A DNA stretch of 64,000 bases from Aquimarina sp. Aq107 (GCF_943733665.1 NZ_OX030782.1:4326501-4390500); one strand, 5' to 3'. Counted from the first letter of the stretch, positions 45,800 to 57,800 are shown. Notes: a model not told the origin generated them from the letters alone. Made by a program: numbers and translations.

Positions 45800-48700
45800 T
45801 TACTGTTTAGTAAATAGAATGGATTTTCTGAATTTTAATCCTTTAATAATAAGAACATACATACCTGATTTTAGCTTAGAAACATCTAAACCTACTTCTG
45901 TATTCTCAATATACTCTTGAAGTACAATCTTACCTTGCATATCAGCTACTTCTAAAGTAGATTTTTCCTGAACTATCCCTGTAACATTAAGTATATTATC
46001 ACTAACAGGGTTTGGAAACAATTTAATATTGGTTAATTTATCTTCATCGACTGGTGATTTATCATCATCACAGTTAGGAGCTGTATCAGAGTTACTGAAA
46101 TAAATTGAGAAGTTTCCGCTTTTAGATACCATAACAAAATTAGCTCCATCTTTTGCTACCCAATAAGAACCATCTAATCCACTAAAACCAGAGTTACTTA
46201 TCGTTACTTCAGGATTACTAGTATTAAAGTTAGTGTTACTAAAAGGTCTAAGATCTACATAATAATTCGGCACACCGTTATTAGTATTCATTGCAAATTG
46301 ATATAATCCATTATACTGCGGATTCCAATTAATACTAAATTTTCTGAAATTGCTTAAGGATGGTCCTCCGCTTCCTAACACATATACTTCTGTAAAAGAT
46401 ACTCCATCAAATGCTGGTAAAGCACCACTAGAGGGAGTTCCAAATGAACAATCATTGCCTCCACCAGTATCTTCACCTGTTACTGTTAATGTAAAGGTGG
46501 TCTCGGAAATAGCTCCTTCATTATCCGTAGCTGTAGCTCGAAATGTATGATTCCCAGCTGCTAAACCAGTTGTTTCTGCTGGGTTAGGTGATGTGCTATG
46601 CCCCCATTCATATGGATCGAATCTTTCTTGTCTTATAAAATTACCATTGATATAAAGTTTTACATTATCTATAGTTCCATCACTATCGGAAGCATTTACT
46701 TTGATATAAAGGCTACTATATCCTTCATCGACTGTTAAATTACCAGAAGGTGTTTCGAAAGAAATTGCAGGAGGCGTATTATCTCCTCCATTATCAATAG
46801 ATACTGTAATATTTACGTTGCCAGAAGTTGTTGTTGCTCCATCATTATCCGTTGCTTTTGCAGTTAAATTATAACTACCTGCTTGTGAATTATTGATATT
46901 ATATTGGTATGGAGATGATGAATCTTCTCCCAATTTTACAGAACCATTATAAAATTCAACTTTTGTTATGTTTCCATCTGAATCCGATGCATTAGCTGTT
47001 ATCGTTATATTATCTCCTTCTTGATATGATTGTCCATTACTCGGAGATGTAATACTTACACTTGGAGTTTGATTTTCTCCACCTCCGCCACAAGGAATAA
47101 TATTCCAACTTGGGCAAGATTGTGTAACGAAATTCGTAGTTCCATCACTTATAGGGAAATCTGGAGAGTTTGGATTACGCGTATTATTCCATACGTGAAT
47201 TTCTGAAGGGTCTCCTTGTTTTTTTCTTGCTGTCTGAATTTCGTTAGCTCTACTACCTAAATTAAACGTATTATCAAAAATAGCATTTCTATATCCTGTA
47301 TTAAATCCAGTTCCTCTATCTAAAAAATCTACTCCTGCATTAATTATTGTAGAACCATCTACGTTAAACGTATTATTATATACAAAACCATAAGCACCTT
47401 TAAGATCAATAAAAGCATCAGCACTATTTTCTCCAGATATTCCTTGAGCGGAGAAAGTACAATTACGAATAATTGTGTTTTTAGTTCCTTCTTTTACATC
47501 AACACCTTCTGCTGTTACATTAGGTCCAACAATACAACCTTCTATTGTATTATTATCGCAGCTAGGATTATATTTATTATCAAAAATATCACCAATTTCT
47601 CCAGAATTTTCGTGTTGTCCTTTATCAGATCCTACGTATAATCCTTCACCTATACCTGGTTTTTTAATTCCTACATTATATACTCTACAATTTTTAACTA
47701 AATTATTACTAGATCCATCTCTAAGGTGAATTCCTTCTTCTCCCAATTCACGTACTACAACATTTTCAATAACACCATTATTAGCATTATCAAGAACAAG
47801 TCCTTTAGACCCTTCTTCAAGAATTAAATCCTTAAGTATCCAATAATCACCCAAAATAAACATTACATACCCATCATAATCTCCATTAGTTCCTTTAAGA
47901 ATTGGTGGGTTTGAAGGGTTTTGAGCTCTTATAGTAATTGGTTGTGACGCAGTACCGTTTTTATCTGATCCAAACCTTGTGGCTTTATTACCAAAATTGA
48001 ATTTATCTGTGGCAGTATATGTTCCTGATGCTACTACAATTTCATCTCCTGGTTGAGCATTTTTCATAGCATTTATGATACAGTCTACGGTATTACAATT
48101 AATTGTTCCGCTTGGTCCATCAGGATCTCCTCCATCATCTTCTGACCAGTTTTCAATAATATCTTTAATAAAAACTCCTGTATCTGTAAGTTGATTATTC
48201 TTTAGACCATTAATTCCTTGTCCCGAATTAACAATAGATGATCCTTCTGATTTATCACTAACTGCCCAGTTTACGTGGCTAATGTTATTCTCTCTAAAAA
48301 AATCCATCCATCTTTCTGTCTCCTGTACATCTGCATTACCGTCTCCATTGGCATTTACTGCTCCCCATTCTGTTACAAACAAAGCTACTCCATTATTAAG
48401 GGCAGTTTGAGCCTTATTTCTTAAAAATTGCGTGTGTGTTCCTGAATAAAAATGTAAAGTGTACGCAGTATTCGAATCGTTTATTGGATTATTTGAAGCT
48501 ACATCTACATCCTGAGACCAAGTAGGAGATCCAACAATAATTAAGTTATCAGGATCTTCTGATCTAATAGCATCTATAACTGTCTCCGCATAGTTTTTTA
48601 CCTGTGACCAAGATTGGTTGATCGGTTCGTTATAAACTTCATAAATCACATTAGGTTGATTTCCATAAATTGATGCCATTTCTTTAAAGAAATCTGCAGC

Positions 48701-49144
48701 CTCAGATGTATATTGTTCTGCTTCATGAGTATGCCAATCAATAATGACATAAATACCTTCATCAATTGCGGCATCTACAATAGTTCGAACTTTATTTTTT
48801 TGAAAATTAGGACTATCAATATAGCCTGTACCTCCATCCCAGGATTCTTTCACTCCCATTGCAGCTCTAACGATAGAACTGTTCCAATCACTAGCAAGAT
48901 GTTTAACTGTTTCTGAATCGTAAAAATCTGATGTATCTGTTGCGTTACTCCAGAACAGGCTGTTTCCAGCTAAGCTTATTGGGGTATTGTTTTTATCAAC
49001 AATTTGATTTCCTTGTACTCTTAATCTTCCATGTTTTTGTACAATAGTTTGAGCTGCTGCTCCTATCGAAATAAATAATAGTAGTGCCAACCATAAAAAA
49101 CGGTTAGCTGAAAAATGTTTCTTGTGTGTGTAATACATTTTCAT
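45800..49144 (-). CDS. Secreted bifunctional candidate: GH5 endoglucanase fused to a beta-helix domain, with T9SS sorting
   Basis: 1,114 residues. After the signal peptide, ~32-335 form a GH5 (subfamily-2-like) barrel: acid/base Glu173 in EVYNEP, nucleophile Glu259 in VTEWGA, DWHTHEAEQY and TLHFYSGTHTQ. GH5_2 enzymes are mostly endo-beta-1,4-glucanases. Residues ~350-690 are a right-handed beta-helix (NAQPGDEIVVASGTYT, AEGVDVKEGTKNTIIRNC, ADAFIDLKGAYG) of a kind I cannot assign to a lyase family. Two Ig-like domains (~700-890), the shared module (~905-1025) and a T9SS type A domain (KLFPNPVSDN) follow. Joining a glucanase to a likely lyase suggests a beta-1,4-glucan that is partly oxidised or mixed with glucuronan. 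Confidence 0.85.
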   Translation of the reverse strand: MKMYYTHKKHFSANRFLWLALLLFISIGAAAQTIVQKHGRLRVQGNQIVDKNNTPISLAGNSLFWSNATDTSDFYDSETVKHLASDWNSSIVRAAMGVKESWDGGTGYIDSPNFQKNKVRTIVDAAIDEGIYVIIDWHTHEAEQYTSEAADFFKEMASIYGNQPNVIYEVYNEPINQSWSQVKNYAETVIDAIRSEDPDNLIIVGSPTWSQDVDVASNNPINDSNTAYTLHFYSGTHTQFLRNKAQTALNNGVALFVTEWGAVNANGDGNADVQETERWMDFFRENNISHVNWAVSDKSEGSSIVNSGQGINGLKNNQLTDTGVFIKDIIENWSEDDGGDPDGPSGTINCNTVDCIINAMKNAQPGDEIVVASGTYTATDKFNFGNKATRFGSDKNGTASQPITIRAQNPSNPPILKGTNGDYDGYVMFILGDYWILKDLILEEGSKGLVLDNANNGVIENVVVRELGEEGIHLRDGSSNNLVKNCRVYNVGIKKPGIGEGLYVGSDKGQHENSGEIGDIFDNKYNPSCDNNTIEGCIVGPNVTAEGVDVKEGTKNTIIRNCTFSAQGISGENSADAFIDLKGAYGFVYNNTFNVDGSTIINAGVDFLDRGTGFNTGYRNAIFDNTFNLGSRANEIQTARKKQGDPSEIHVWNNTRNPNSPDFPISDGTTNFVTQSCPSWNIIPCGGGGENQTPSVSITSPSNGQSYQEGDNITITANASDSDGNITKVEFYNGSVKLGEDSSSPYQYNINNSQAGSYNLTAKATDNDGATTTSGNVNITVSIDNGGDNTPPAISFETPSGNLTVDEGYSSLYIKVNASDSDGTIDNVKLYINGNFIRQERFDPYEWGHSTSPNPAETTGLAAGNHTFRATATDNEGAISETTFTLTVTGEDTGGGNDCSFGTPSSGALPAFDGVSFTEVYVLGSGGPSLSNFRKFSINWNPQYNGLYQFAMNTNNGVPNYYVDLRPFSNTNFNTSNPEVTISNSGFSGLDGSYWVAKDGANFVMVSKSGNFSIYFSNSDTAPNCDDDKSPVDEDKLTNIKLFPNPVSDNILNVTGIVQEKSTLEVADMQGKIVLQEYIENTEVGLDVSKLKSGMYVLIIKGLKFRKSILFTKQ

Positions 49145-49211
49145 AATTACGCTTGTTTGTGTGTTATATTATTATATGTGATCTGAAAGTATAGGCCTAC
49201 AGCGTTATTTA

Positions 49212-49226
49212 TATAGGTTTCCTATA
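49212..49226. promoter_or_regulatory. Inverted repeat upstream of the GH5 fusion gene
   Basis: TATAGG and CCTATA arms around TTT, about 70 nt upstream of the start codon. A possible operator; the binding protein is unknown. Confidence 0.3.
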
Positions 49227-50117
49227 CATCATTTTACTTTACCTAAAGAAATTAATAGCCCTATTCAATGACGATATACCCTAAAACACGTATACTAAAT
49301 CACTTATTTTATCAGTACATAATCACTGAAATAAGCATATACACATAGATTGAACTACAATGATATAGTCATTACTAACGAGCCAGAAATACTTCTGGTA
49401 CGATCCATTATTTAAAATGATATGTCCAAATTCCGGAAGGGTGGGAGATAGAATTTAGATATCGAACTTACTTGCAATTTTATTTGATTTTAATTATTGA
49501 TATTTTCGTAATTGGTCTTGGTTCATTAACCTTTTACTTAAATCAATTTATTAATATGAAAATCAAATACCTTTATTTAAATTTCTATTTTATAAAGGAG
49601 TAAATCATACTTTTGTTTATAAGCTGCCTAAGATTTAATCTAGACAATTTTTATTAACTCTTTTTAATTGTTTTTAGTATTTCATATCTCTGGAATTTCT
49701 ATCAGTAAAATGAATACTAATTACCATAATCTTTAATTATTCTATTACATTAAAAAAACAATGTTTTATACTTATTCTAGTTCTTCTGGAAAAACTATAC
49801 TAGATATATTAACACGATTTAATTAAATAAATTCATTAAAAACTATTCATTAATAAAGTGTGTGTGCATCATAATAGGTTTTAAAATTATTGCAGGATAA
49901 TATTAGTATTAAATACGATTTTAATAATACGCTTTTGGGGGTAAATAAATACAATTAATTGATTATCAAGTATTTGACTTTTAAAAATTCAATATAAAAA
50001 ATGTTGTTACCGTATGATCCTTACTTATACAACATAGCAATTCATTACTATTAATTCAATAAAATATCGCAACTACTTAAAACTATCCTATATAATTTAA
50101 TACAGACAAAACTGATC

Positions 50118-50198
50118 TTAAACCCGTTTTATGCATTAGAAAATCAATTGTAAATACTACCGCTTCATTACGAAGTACCAATGCATAAATCGAGTTAA
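50118..50198. repeat. Imperfect nested inverted repeat
   Basis: Outer arms of about 19-20 nt (ending TTTATGCATT and starting AATGCATAAA) enclose ~42 nt that include a small CTTC/GAAG hairpin. It could be a structured RNA or a short non-autonomous element; no second copy was noticed in the window. Confidence 0.35.
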
Positions 50199-50562
50199 AA
50201 ATTAAACTCATCCCACGTATAGTAGTTTAATAAACCATCGTCATTTTTTATATAAAATAAAATCATGTTGGATACAATTGTACTTATTAAGTTATAGGTT
50301 CCCGTAGAAAAAGTTCTAAAACTATTATGGGAATAATGATATAAGTAATATCCAGAATACCTCTGGAAAAGGAGTTCTAAATTTAAAATACGCGAGACTT
50401 AAGGTCGTTTTTAATAAAAAAAACAGCGCTCTTACTTTTATCTCGCGCCAGAACACATCATTTCATACCAATCCAGAAACGTTTGTTTACGATTGTTAAT
50501 TTTCTTTTGGCTTTTTTTGGGAGGTTCAGTGCTTTAGCGGTACTTCCTTTTAGCGCATTTAC

Positions 50563-50802
50563 TTACTCGTTATATGGTAATTGAGCGTTGTAGTGTCTCA
50601 GGAGATCTAAGTACTTTTTATATCGCAAAACCATGTCTTTTTGATGTAATGGTTTTTGATCAATCTCTTTAGATCGTTTCTTCTTTTTATCGACATTCCT
50701 TTTAAAAAACAAAACTCCGGTAATCATCATTTTGATTGTTCTTCTCATACACCTAATTTTAAACTTATGTAAAAGGTCCATAAAGAGTACCAGATGTACC
50801 AA
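50563..50802 (-). CDS. Doubtful small basic ORF, 79 codons
   Basis: Unrecognised, Lys/Arg-rich product with a run of basic residues in the middle (VDKKKKRSKEID). It lies 82 nt downstream of the PorP/SprF-like gene on the same strand. No signal peptide or known motif is visible. Several internal Met residues leave the start open. It could be a small basic protein or chance. Confidence 0.2.
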   Translation of the reverse strand: MVHLVLFMDLLHKFKIRCMRRTIKMMITGVLFFKRNVDKKKKRSKEIDQKPLHQKDMVLRYKKYLDLLRHYNAQLPYNE

Positions 50803-50884
50803 TACTAATTAATAAGTGATGGGATTAAAGTAATATTAGGACGATTTAGATTAAAAAAAATGTTAGATGTATCTAAACTATAGT

Positions 50885-51799
50885 TTAAAATCCTTCACCA
50901 CCTTTATATGTTAGAATAAAACCATTTGTATTATTAAAGGGAGTATCACTACCAAAAGCAGTATAACTATATGCAAAACGCCAATTTTTTAAAAAATAGA
51001 GCCCTACCAGCCCATTAAAAGATGAACTACTTCGATAACCGGCTCCAATTTCTATTCTGTTTTTATAATTTGCAGATACATTAAAATCAAACTGAGCAGG
51101 TGCATCTTCCTCAAACTTTACCAACATACTAGGTTGTATCCGTATTTCTTGGAATCTACTAAGATACAATCGGTAACCACCATATAAGTAATATGGTGTC
51201 TGGATATTTACATTTTGATCAGAAGCAACACTATCAGCAAATAAATTTTGGACAGAAAATCCTACATACAATTTATTGTGGTTATAGAGAACCCCAAAAC
51301 CAAAGGAAGGAACAGTGACATTAACATCATTTTCAAAATTTGGGTCTCCTTGTATATTTAATCGAGATAAATCTTCATTAAAAAAAAGTACTCCCGTAGT
51401 TAATCCAAATGATAATACGTTAGGATTATAGTTCCACCAACGTGCTCTATTGTAATTCTCGTCCAACAATATTTTGTAAGCATACGATCCAAAGAGCGTT
51501 GTCGCAGAAGTGACTCCAATTTGATCACTTATAAAACCTCCGCTTATTCCAACATTGTTATCAAAAAGGCTTGTATTAAGAATTCCTGAAAATGTTCTTG
51601 GGCTTCCCTCAAACCCGCTTAGGTATCCAAAATTACTTAAGCTTACCTCTGTATCCGGACTATATCCAGAATGAGCAGGATTGATTAATACTGGATTATA
51701 ATAATAATCAGAAAACACAGGTGTTTGCTGAGCTTGTATAGAGTTCTTGCATACTAACAAAATTAGTATTGTTAGTACCTTATATATATGTTTTGTCAT
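50885..51799 (-). CDS. PorP/SprF-family type IX secretion outer-membrane protein
   Basis: 304 residues with a signal peptide ending SIQAQ, then the family start QTPVFSDYYYNPVLINPAHSG, cited in part, and repeated beta-strand segments to the C-terminus (WRFAYSYTAFGSDTPFN). PorP/SprF proteins help T9SS deliver specific partner adhesins, as SprF does for SprB. The gene begins 4 nt after the stop of a giant surface protein carrying a gliding-type C-terminal domain, so the two form a cargo/partner pair. Confidence 0.93.
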   Translation of the reverse strand: MTKHIYKVLTILILLVCKNSIQAQQTPVFSDYYYNPVLINPAHSGYSPDTEVSLSNFGYLSGFEGSPRTFSGILNTSLFDNNVGISGGFISDQIGVTSATTLFGSYAYKILLDENYNRARWWNYNPNVLSFGLTTGVLFFNEDLSRLNIQGDPNFENDVNVTVPSFGFGVLYNHNKLYVGFSVQNLFADSVASDQNVNIQTPYYLYGGYRLYLSRFQEIRIQPSMLVKFEEDAPAQFDFNVSANYKNRIEIGAGYRSSSSFNGLVGLYFLKNWRFAYSYTAFGSDTPFNNTNGFILTYKGGEGF

Positions 51800-51803
51800 A
51801 AAA

Positions 51804-54800
51804 TTATCGTTTTAAAACTAAAAATCCTTTTAGTTTTTTTAGAGAATTACTTTGGGGGATATTAATACTAAAGAAATAGGTGCCTTCTGGCAATGCACCA
51901 CCACCAAGATTGGTTAGACGATTTGCATCACCTCTAAAAACCCTTGAAGTATTATTGTATCCTGAAATTTCAAATACCATATCTCCCCAACGATTATAAA
52001 TAGAGACAGTATTTCCAGGGTAATTTTCAATTCCGTCAATTTCCCAGAATTCATTAATTCCATCACCATCTGGAGAAAACCCGTATTTAGTATCATCCTC
52101 AATTGCGATTATTGGATTTTCTGTAGTAAAACTTTCTTCTGAACATTCAGTAGCATCACCGACGGCATTGTACGGAATAATGGTAACAAAAATCTCAGTA
52201 TTCTCTGACAAATCTATTGGCAAATCAAAAGTTGTTACATTACCTACATCCTGATTATTTATAATATCACTTCCGCCAGAACCTGTTCCAACTGTTAATC
52301 GATATCCCGTAGCATCAGAAATTGTATTCCAACTTAAATCCGTTCCTATAGAAATATCAGTAGCGCCATCCAAAGGAATCGATAAGGTAGTACAACTTGG
52401 AATCGTTGCTATAGTTTCGGTAGTAAAACTCTCTTCTGAACATCCAGTAGCATCACCAACGGCATTATACGGAATAATAGTTACAAAAATCTCGGCATTC
52501 TCTGGAAAATCTGTTGGCAAATCAAAAGTCGTTACATTACCTACATCTTGATTATTTATAATATCACTTCCGCCAGAACCTGTTCCAACTGTTAATCGAT
52601 ATCCCGTAGCATCAGAAATTGTATTCCAACTTAAATCCGTTCCTATAGAAATATCAGTAGCGCCATCCAAAGGAATCGATAAGGTAGTACAACTTGGAAT
52701 TGTTGCTATAGTTTCCGTAGTAAACCTCTCTTCTGAACATCCAGTAGCATCACCAACAGCATTGTACGGCATAATAGTTACAAAAATCTCAGTATTCTCT
52801 GGCAAATCTGCTGGCAAATCAAAAGTCGTTACATTACCTACATCTTGATTATTTATAATATCACTTCCGCCAGAACTTGTTCCAACTGTTAATCGATATC
52901 CCGTAGCATCAGAAATTGTATTCCAACTTAAATCCGTTCCTATAAAAATATCAGTAGTACCATCCAAAGGAATCGATAAGGTAGTACAACTTGGAATCGT
53001 TGCAACAGTTTCGGTAGTAAAACTCTCTTCTAAACATCCAGTAGCATCTCCAACGACATTATACGGAATAATGGTAACAAAAATCTCAGTATTCTCTGGC
53101 AAATCTGCTGGCAAATCAAAAGTCGTTACATTACCTACATCTTGATTATTTATAATATCACTTCCGCCAGAACTTGTTCCAACTGTTAATCGATATCCCG
53201 TAGCATCAGAAACTGTATTCCAACTTATATCACTACCTATCGCAATGTTAGTAGCTCCATCCAAAGGAATTGATAAAGTGGTACAACTTGGAATCGTAGC
53301 TATAGTTTCTGTTGTAAAACTCTCTTCTGAACATCCAGTAGCATCTCCAAAACTGTTATAAGGAATAATAGTAACAAAAATCTCAGTATTCTCTGGTAAA
53401 TCTGCTGGCAAATCAAAAGTAGTTACATTACCTACATCTTGATCATTGATGATATCTGTACCACTAGAACTTGTACCAACCGTTAATCTATATCCATCGG
53501 AGTTGAAGCTACTATTCCAAGTTAAATTAGTTCCTACAGCTACATTTAAATCTGCATTTAAAGGAGTTAAAAGTGTAGTACAAGCTGGTGGATCGTTTAA
53601 AGTGGAATCGCCGGTTCTAAAACTTTCTTCCATACATCCAACAGCATCTCCAACATCATTATAAGGTATTATTGTCACATAAAATGTTCTGTTCTCAATA
53701 AGATCTGTCGGGAAATCATATATAGTTACATCTCCCACATCTATATTATTGGCTATTTCGATACCTCCTTGAGTAATACCCACTGAAACCAAATAACCGG
53801 TTGCTCCACCCACACTATTCCAACTTAAATTTGTATCTATGGCTACATTAGTTGCTCCATTCAAAGGATCCGAAATCGTAGTACAAGAAGGCACAACAGG
53901 AATCAACTCTGTAGTAAAACTTTCTTCTGCACAACCAGTTGCATTTCCTTCTTCATTATATGGAGTTATAGTAACAAAGATTTCGGTATCTTCTGGTAAA
54001 TCATTTGTCAAATCATATGTGGTAACATTTCCAACATCTTCATTATTTAAAATATCATTTCCACCTGTAGACGTACCTACAGTTAAAAAATAACCATCAG
54101 CATCAGCAATTGCTTGCCAAGAAACATCCGTCGTTATAGCAACATCACTAGTTCCAGCCAAAGGAGCTAACAACATTGTACAATCTGGCACCGTAGCAGG
54201 ATTTGTTGAAAGAGAAAATGTTTCGGCAACACAGCCTGTGGCAATACCTTCGTCATTTCTAGGCTCTATAAGAACTGTTACGCTAGTAGAACCGACAAGT
54301 TCATTCGCCGCAAATTCATAAGATTCTGTTGTAACAGTTGCATTAATTATTGTTCCACTTGGCTGAAGCGTAATCGTAAGCACATATTCAGTTGCATACA
54401 GAACTGGTTCCCAAACAAGGTTTGTATTTATTGGCACATCTACATCGCCATTTTCAGGTGATGTTAGCTGTGTACAGACTGGTATCGGGCAATCTCGAAT
54501 ATCATCTGTGAAAATCCATCCATAGGTATCGATCATGGATTGTCTTTCATCAATACTATCACAATAAAGTAATGATTCCGCACCTAAATTAATTCCTGAA
54601 GTTAGTGCTTGTTCTGACCAAGCAATTAATGTACTATCATAATTTTCTCTCGTTAGTGCAGTATTATCCAACATATCTAACATATTACTAACGCTACTTA
54701 TATTCCAATCACCAAGAAATTGATCAAAAGCAGCGGCATTTTCTAGCATAGATTGCATACTAACACTACCTATATTCCACATATTCATTTCCTGATTATA

Positions 54801-57800
54801 ACTACTGGCATTTCTAAACATATAATCCATATTCTGAACTCCACTAACTCTCCAACTATTTAATAATTGATTGAAAGAAGTCGCACCGTCAAACATATAT
54901 GCCATCGTATTCACTCCTCTTACATTCCAACTGCTAATAATTTCATTAAAAGAGGTCGCACCCCGAAACATTCCTTCCATTGTGGTTACGGAGGCAACAT
55001 TCCAAGAATCCATTGCTTGGTTATAAGATGTAGCGTTTCTAAACATTTCTTCCATAGTAGTTACGAAAGAGACATTCCATGTATCTATATTTTGATTAAA
55101 TGCAGTAGCACCACTAAACATTTCCTGCATATTTTGAACCTCTCCTGTATTCCAAGCGTCAATTGGTTCATTAAATACAATTGCATCCTTGAACATAGAA
55201 TCCATATTTGTTACTACTGCTACATCCCAAGGATTCAAATCCTGATTAAAAGCTGAAGCTCCTTCAAACATAGAAGTCATAAGTGTTACAGAACTCACAT
55301 TCCAATTATCCAAAGGTTGATTGAATGCATTAGCTCTTCTAAACATAGAAGTCATATTGGCAACAGCACTTACGTTCCAAGCATTTAATGGTTGATCGAA
55401 TGCTTGGGCATTTTGGAAAGTAGAAACCATACTTACTACAGAGTTTACGTCCCAATTGTTAAGTGGTTGATTAAATGCTACAGCATCCTCAAACATAGAC
55501 TGCATAGTAATTACATTGGTCACATTCCAAGAATTTATATCTTGATTAAATACAGAAGCTTCATGAAACATTTCCGACATATCCGTAACATTTCCAACAT
55601 CCCAATTATCTAAAGGCTGATCGAACCTAGGACAGTATGCAAACATTTCTCTCATATCAGTAACATTGCTTACATCCCAATTGCTTAAAGAAGCATTAAA
55701 TTCCATGTCTAGAAAAAAACCATTAAACATTTCTGCCATATTGGTTACATTACTAACATCCCAAGCATTTAAGGATTGATCAAAAACCAATGCTCTTTTA
55801 AACATTGCAATCATATTAGTTACATTACTAACATCCCACGAATCCATAGGAGAATTATAAAGTCGAGCACCCTCAAACATTGATCCCATATTTGTTACGG
55901 ACGAAACATCCCAACCATTAATATTTTGAGTAAAACTACTTGCGGATCTAAACATACTTGACATAAACTCTACATTAGATGTATTCCAAGTATCCAAAGG
56001 TTGATTAAAACTACTCGCAGCAGAAAACATTCTAGACATATCGATAACATTATCTACAACCCAATTGTCTAATGGCTGATTAAAAGCAGTTGTACGATTA
56101 AAAAGACCACTCATATCAGTTACATTACTCACATCCCAATCATTAATATTTGCATTAAATAAAACAGCTCCATCAAACATCTCGTTCATACTTGTCACCT
56201 GTGATAAATTAGGTATGTCGGTTGCATTGTAAATCATGTTTTCACAATCATTACAGGCCTTTTCCATAGATAGATATTCGAATGTTCCCCATCGATCAAT
56301 AGAAAGTACTTTTTCGCCATCTCCAAAAACTCCAAAATAAGGGTTAGGGAATTCTCCTATAATAGCTACATTATATATTCCAGGGACATCATAGGTATGG
56401 ATAATATCAGAAGTTACATTATTATCATATTCTCCATCTCCCCAATCTATGTTTATATTATAGGTGAAATCATTATTTGTTTCTACTTCAAATTGATTTA
56501 TGGGTGTTGTAGCAAAACCATCTATTCGGGTATCAATCTGTATTCTATATGCATCAGGGTTATTTTGCCAAGAGGATACTACCGAAAAACTTATTTCATC
56601 ACAGTTCTCTGCAGGTCCTTCAGCATTATAAGGAACGACGGTAATGTATACAACATCTCCATCCAGAAATTCATTGGTAAATGTGATACGAGTAACGTTT
56701 CCGACATCTTCATTGTCATAAATTATTTGTGTAGCCCCGCCGTTTTCTCTTCGCAAACTTACTAAATAACCCGTTGCTTGTGGTGCAGCGTTCCATACAA
56801 TATCAGAATTAGCTGGTACTCCTGTTGCACCATCTAAAGGAGAGATCATTTCTGTACAAAAAACATTGGTACAATTAACAATATCACCCGTAATAGTCCA
56901 GTTAAAATTATCTATTAGTTCTTGCCTAGCAATTCTACCATTACAATAGCGAATATTTAAGGCTCCCAAAGAAACATTTGATTGTACTGTCTGAGATGAC
57001 CATCCTATTAAAACATTATCATAATTTTCTTGCGACAAACCGGAATTAGATAACATATTCACCATTTGCGTAACAGCAGTAATATTCCAGGAAGCTAAGT
57101 TTCGATCAAATATTTGGGCTCCGTTAAACATTTGACTCATATTCACTACGTTTTCAGTATTCCAATTTATAATATCCTGATTAAAACTAGCTGCTGCACT
57201 AAACATTCCCGATGTATTCGTGACACTTGATACATCCCAATTGTTTAAAGGTTGGTCATAAACTACATTACTTGTAAACATAGTAGACATATTCACAACA
57301 TTAGACATATCCCAATCATTAATATTTTGATTAAATGCAGACCAACTAAACATACCTGAAACATTAATAACAGAAGATGTATTCCATTGATCTAGGGGCT
57401 GATTAAATGGTGTAGTAAAAGAAGTATTCCCACCAAACATTCTAGACATTGAAGTTACAGAACTTACATCCCAATCATTTAATGGTAGATTAAATAAAGC
57501 TCTATTAAACATTAAACTCATAGAAGTAACCGCACTAACATCCCATTGATCTAATGGTAAATTAAAAACAGTTAAGAAGAACATAGTATCCATATTAGTT
57601 ACAGAAGAAACATTCCAATTATTGATAGACTGATTGAAATTAGTATTAGTCGAAAACATTGACGACATATCAATTACAGAAGAAACATTCCAATTATCTA
57701 AGGGTTGATTAAAACTACGACATGAGAACATCCCAGACATATCTGTAACATTATCAACTATCCAATTATTAATATTTTGATTAAATGAATTAGCGTCATC

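Larger units (their letters stand above)
49145..50562. other. 1.4-kb intergenic region with regulatory-looking repeats
   Basis: No convincing gene. The leader motif is at 49155-49172, just before the GH5 fusion gene. A perfect TATAGG-TTT-CCTATA inverted repeat is at 49212-49226. A nested inverted repeat is at 50118-50198. The rest is AT-rich with no coding signal I trust. Confidence 0.5.

Noticed and set aside
1..49144. Standard ulvan utilisation locus
   Set aside because: A PL24-like propeller is present, but no sulfatase, GH78, GH105 or rhamnose genes are visible in this window.
1..49144. Alginate utilisation locus
   Set aside because: PL14 members can cut alginate, but the sugar pathway here is UxaC/UxuA and KduI/KduD, and no PL6, PL7 or PL17 genes or DehR-type reductase are clearly seen.
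15409..50022. Identical 13-mer CCGTATGATCCTT upstream of the uronate operon (15409-15421) and in the gene-free region (50010-50022)
   Set aside because: Many shared 13-mers are expected by chance in 64 kb, and the second copy is not near a gene start, so it is not listed as an operator.
54867..55256. Plus-strand ORFs opposite the giant repeat protein
   Set aside because: They are open only because the repetitive DUF285 coding sequence lacks stops in another frame; their products are His/Ile/Tyr-rich with no motif.
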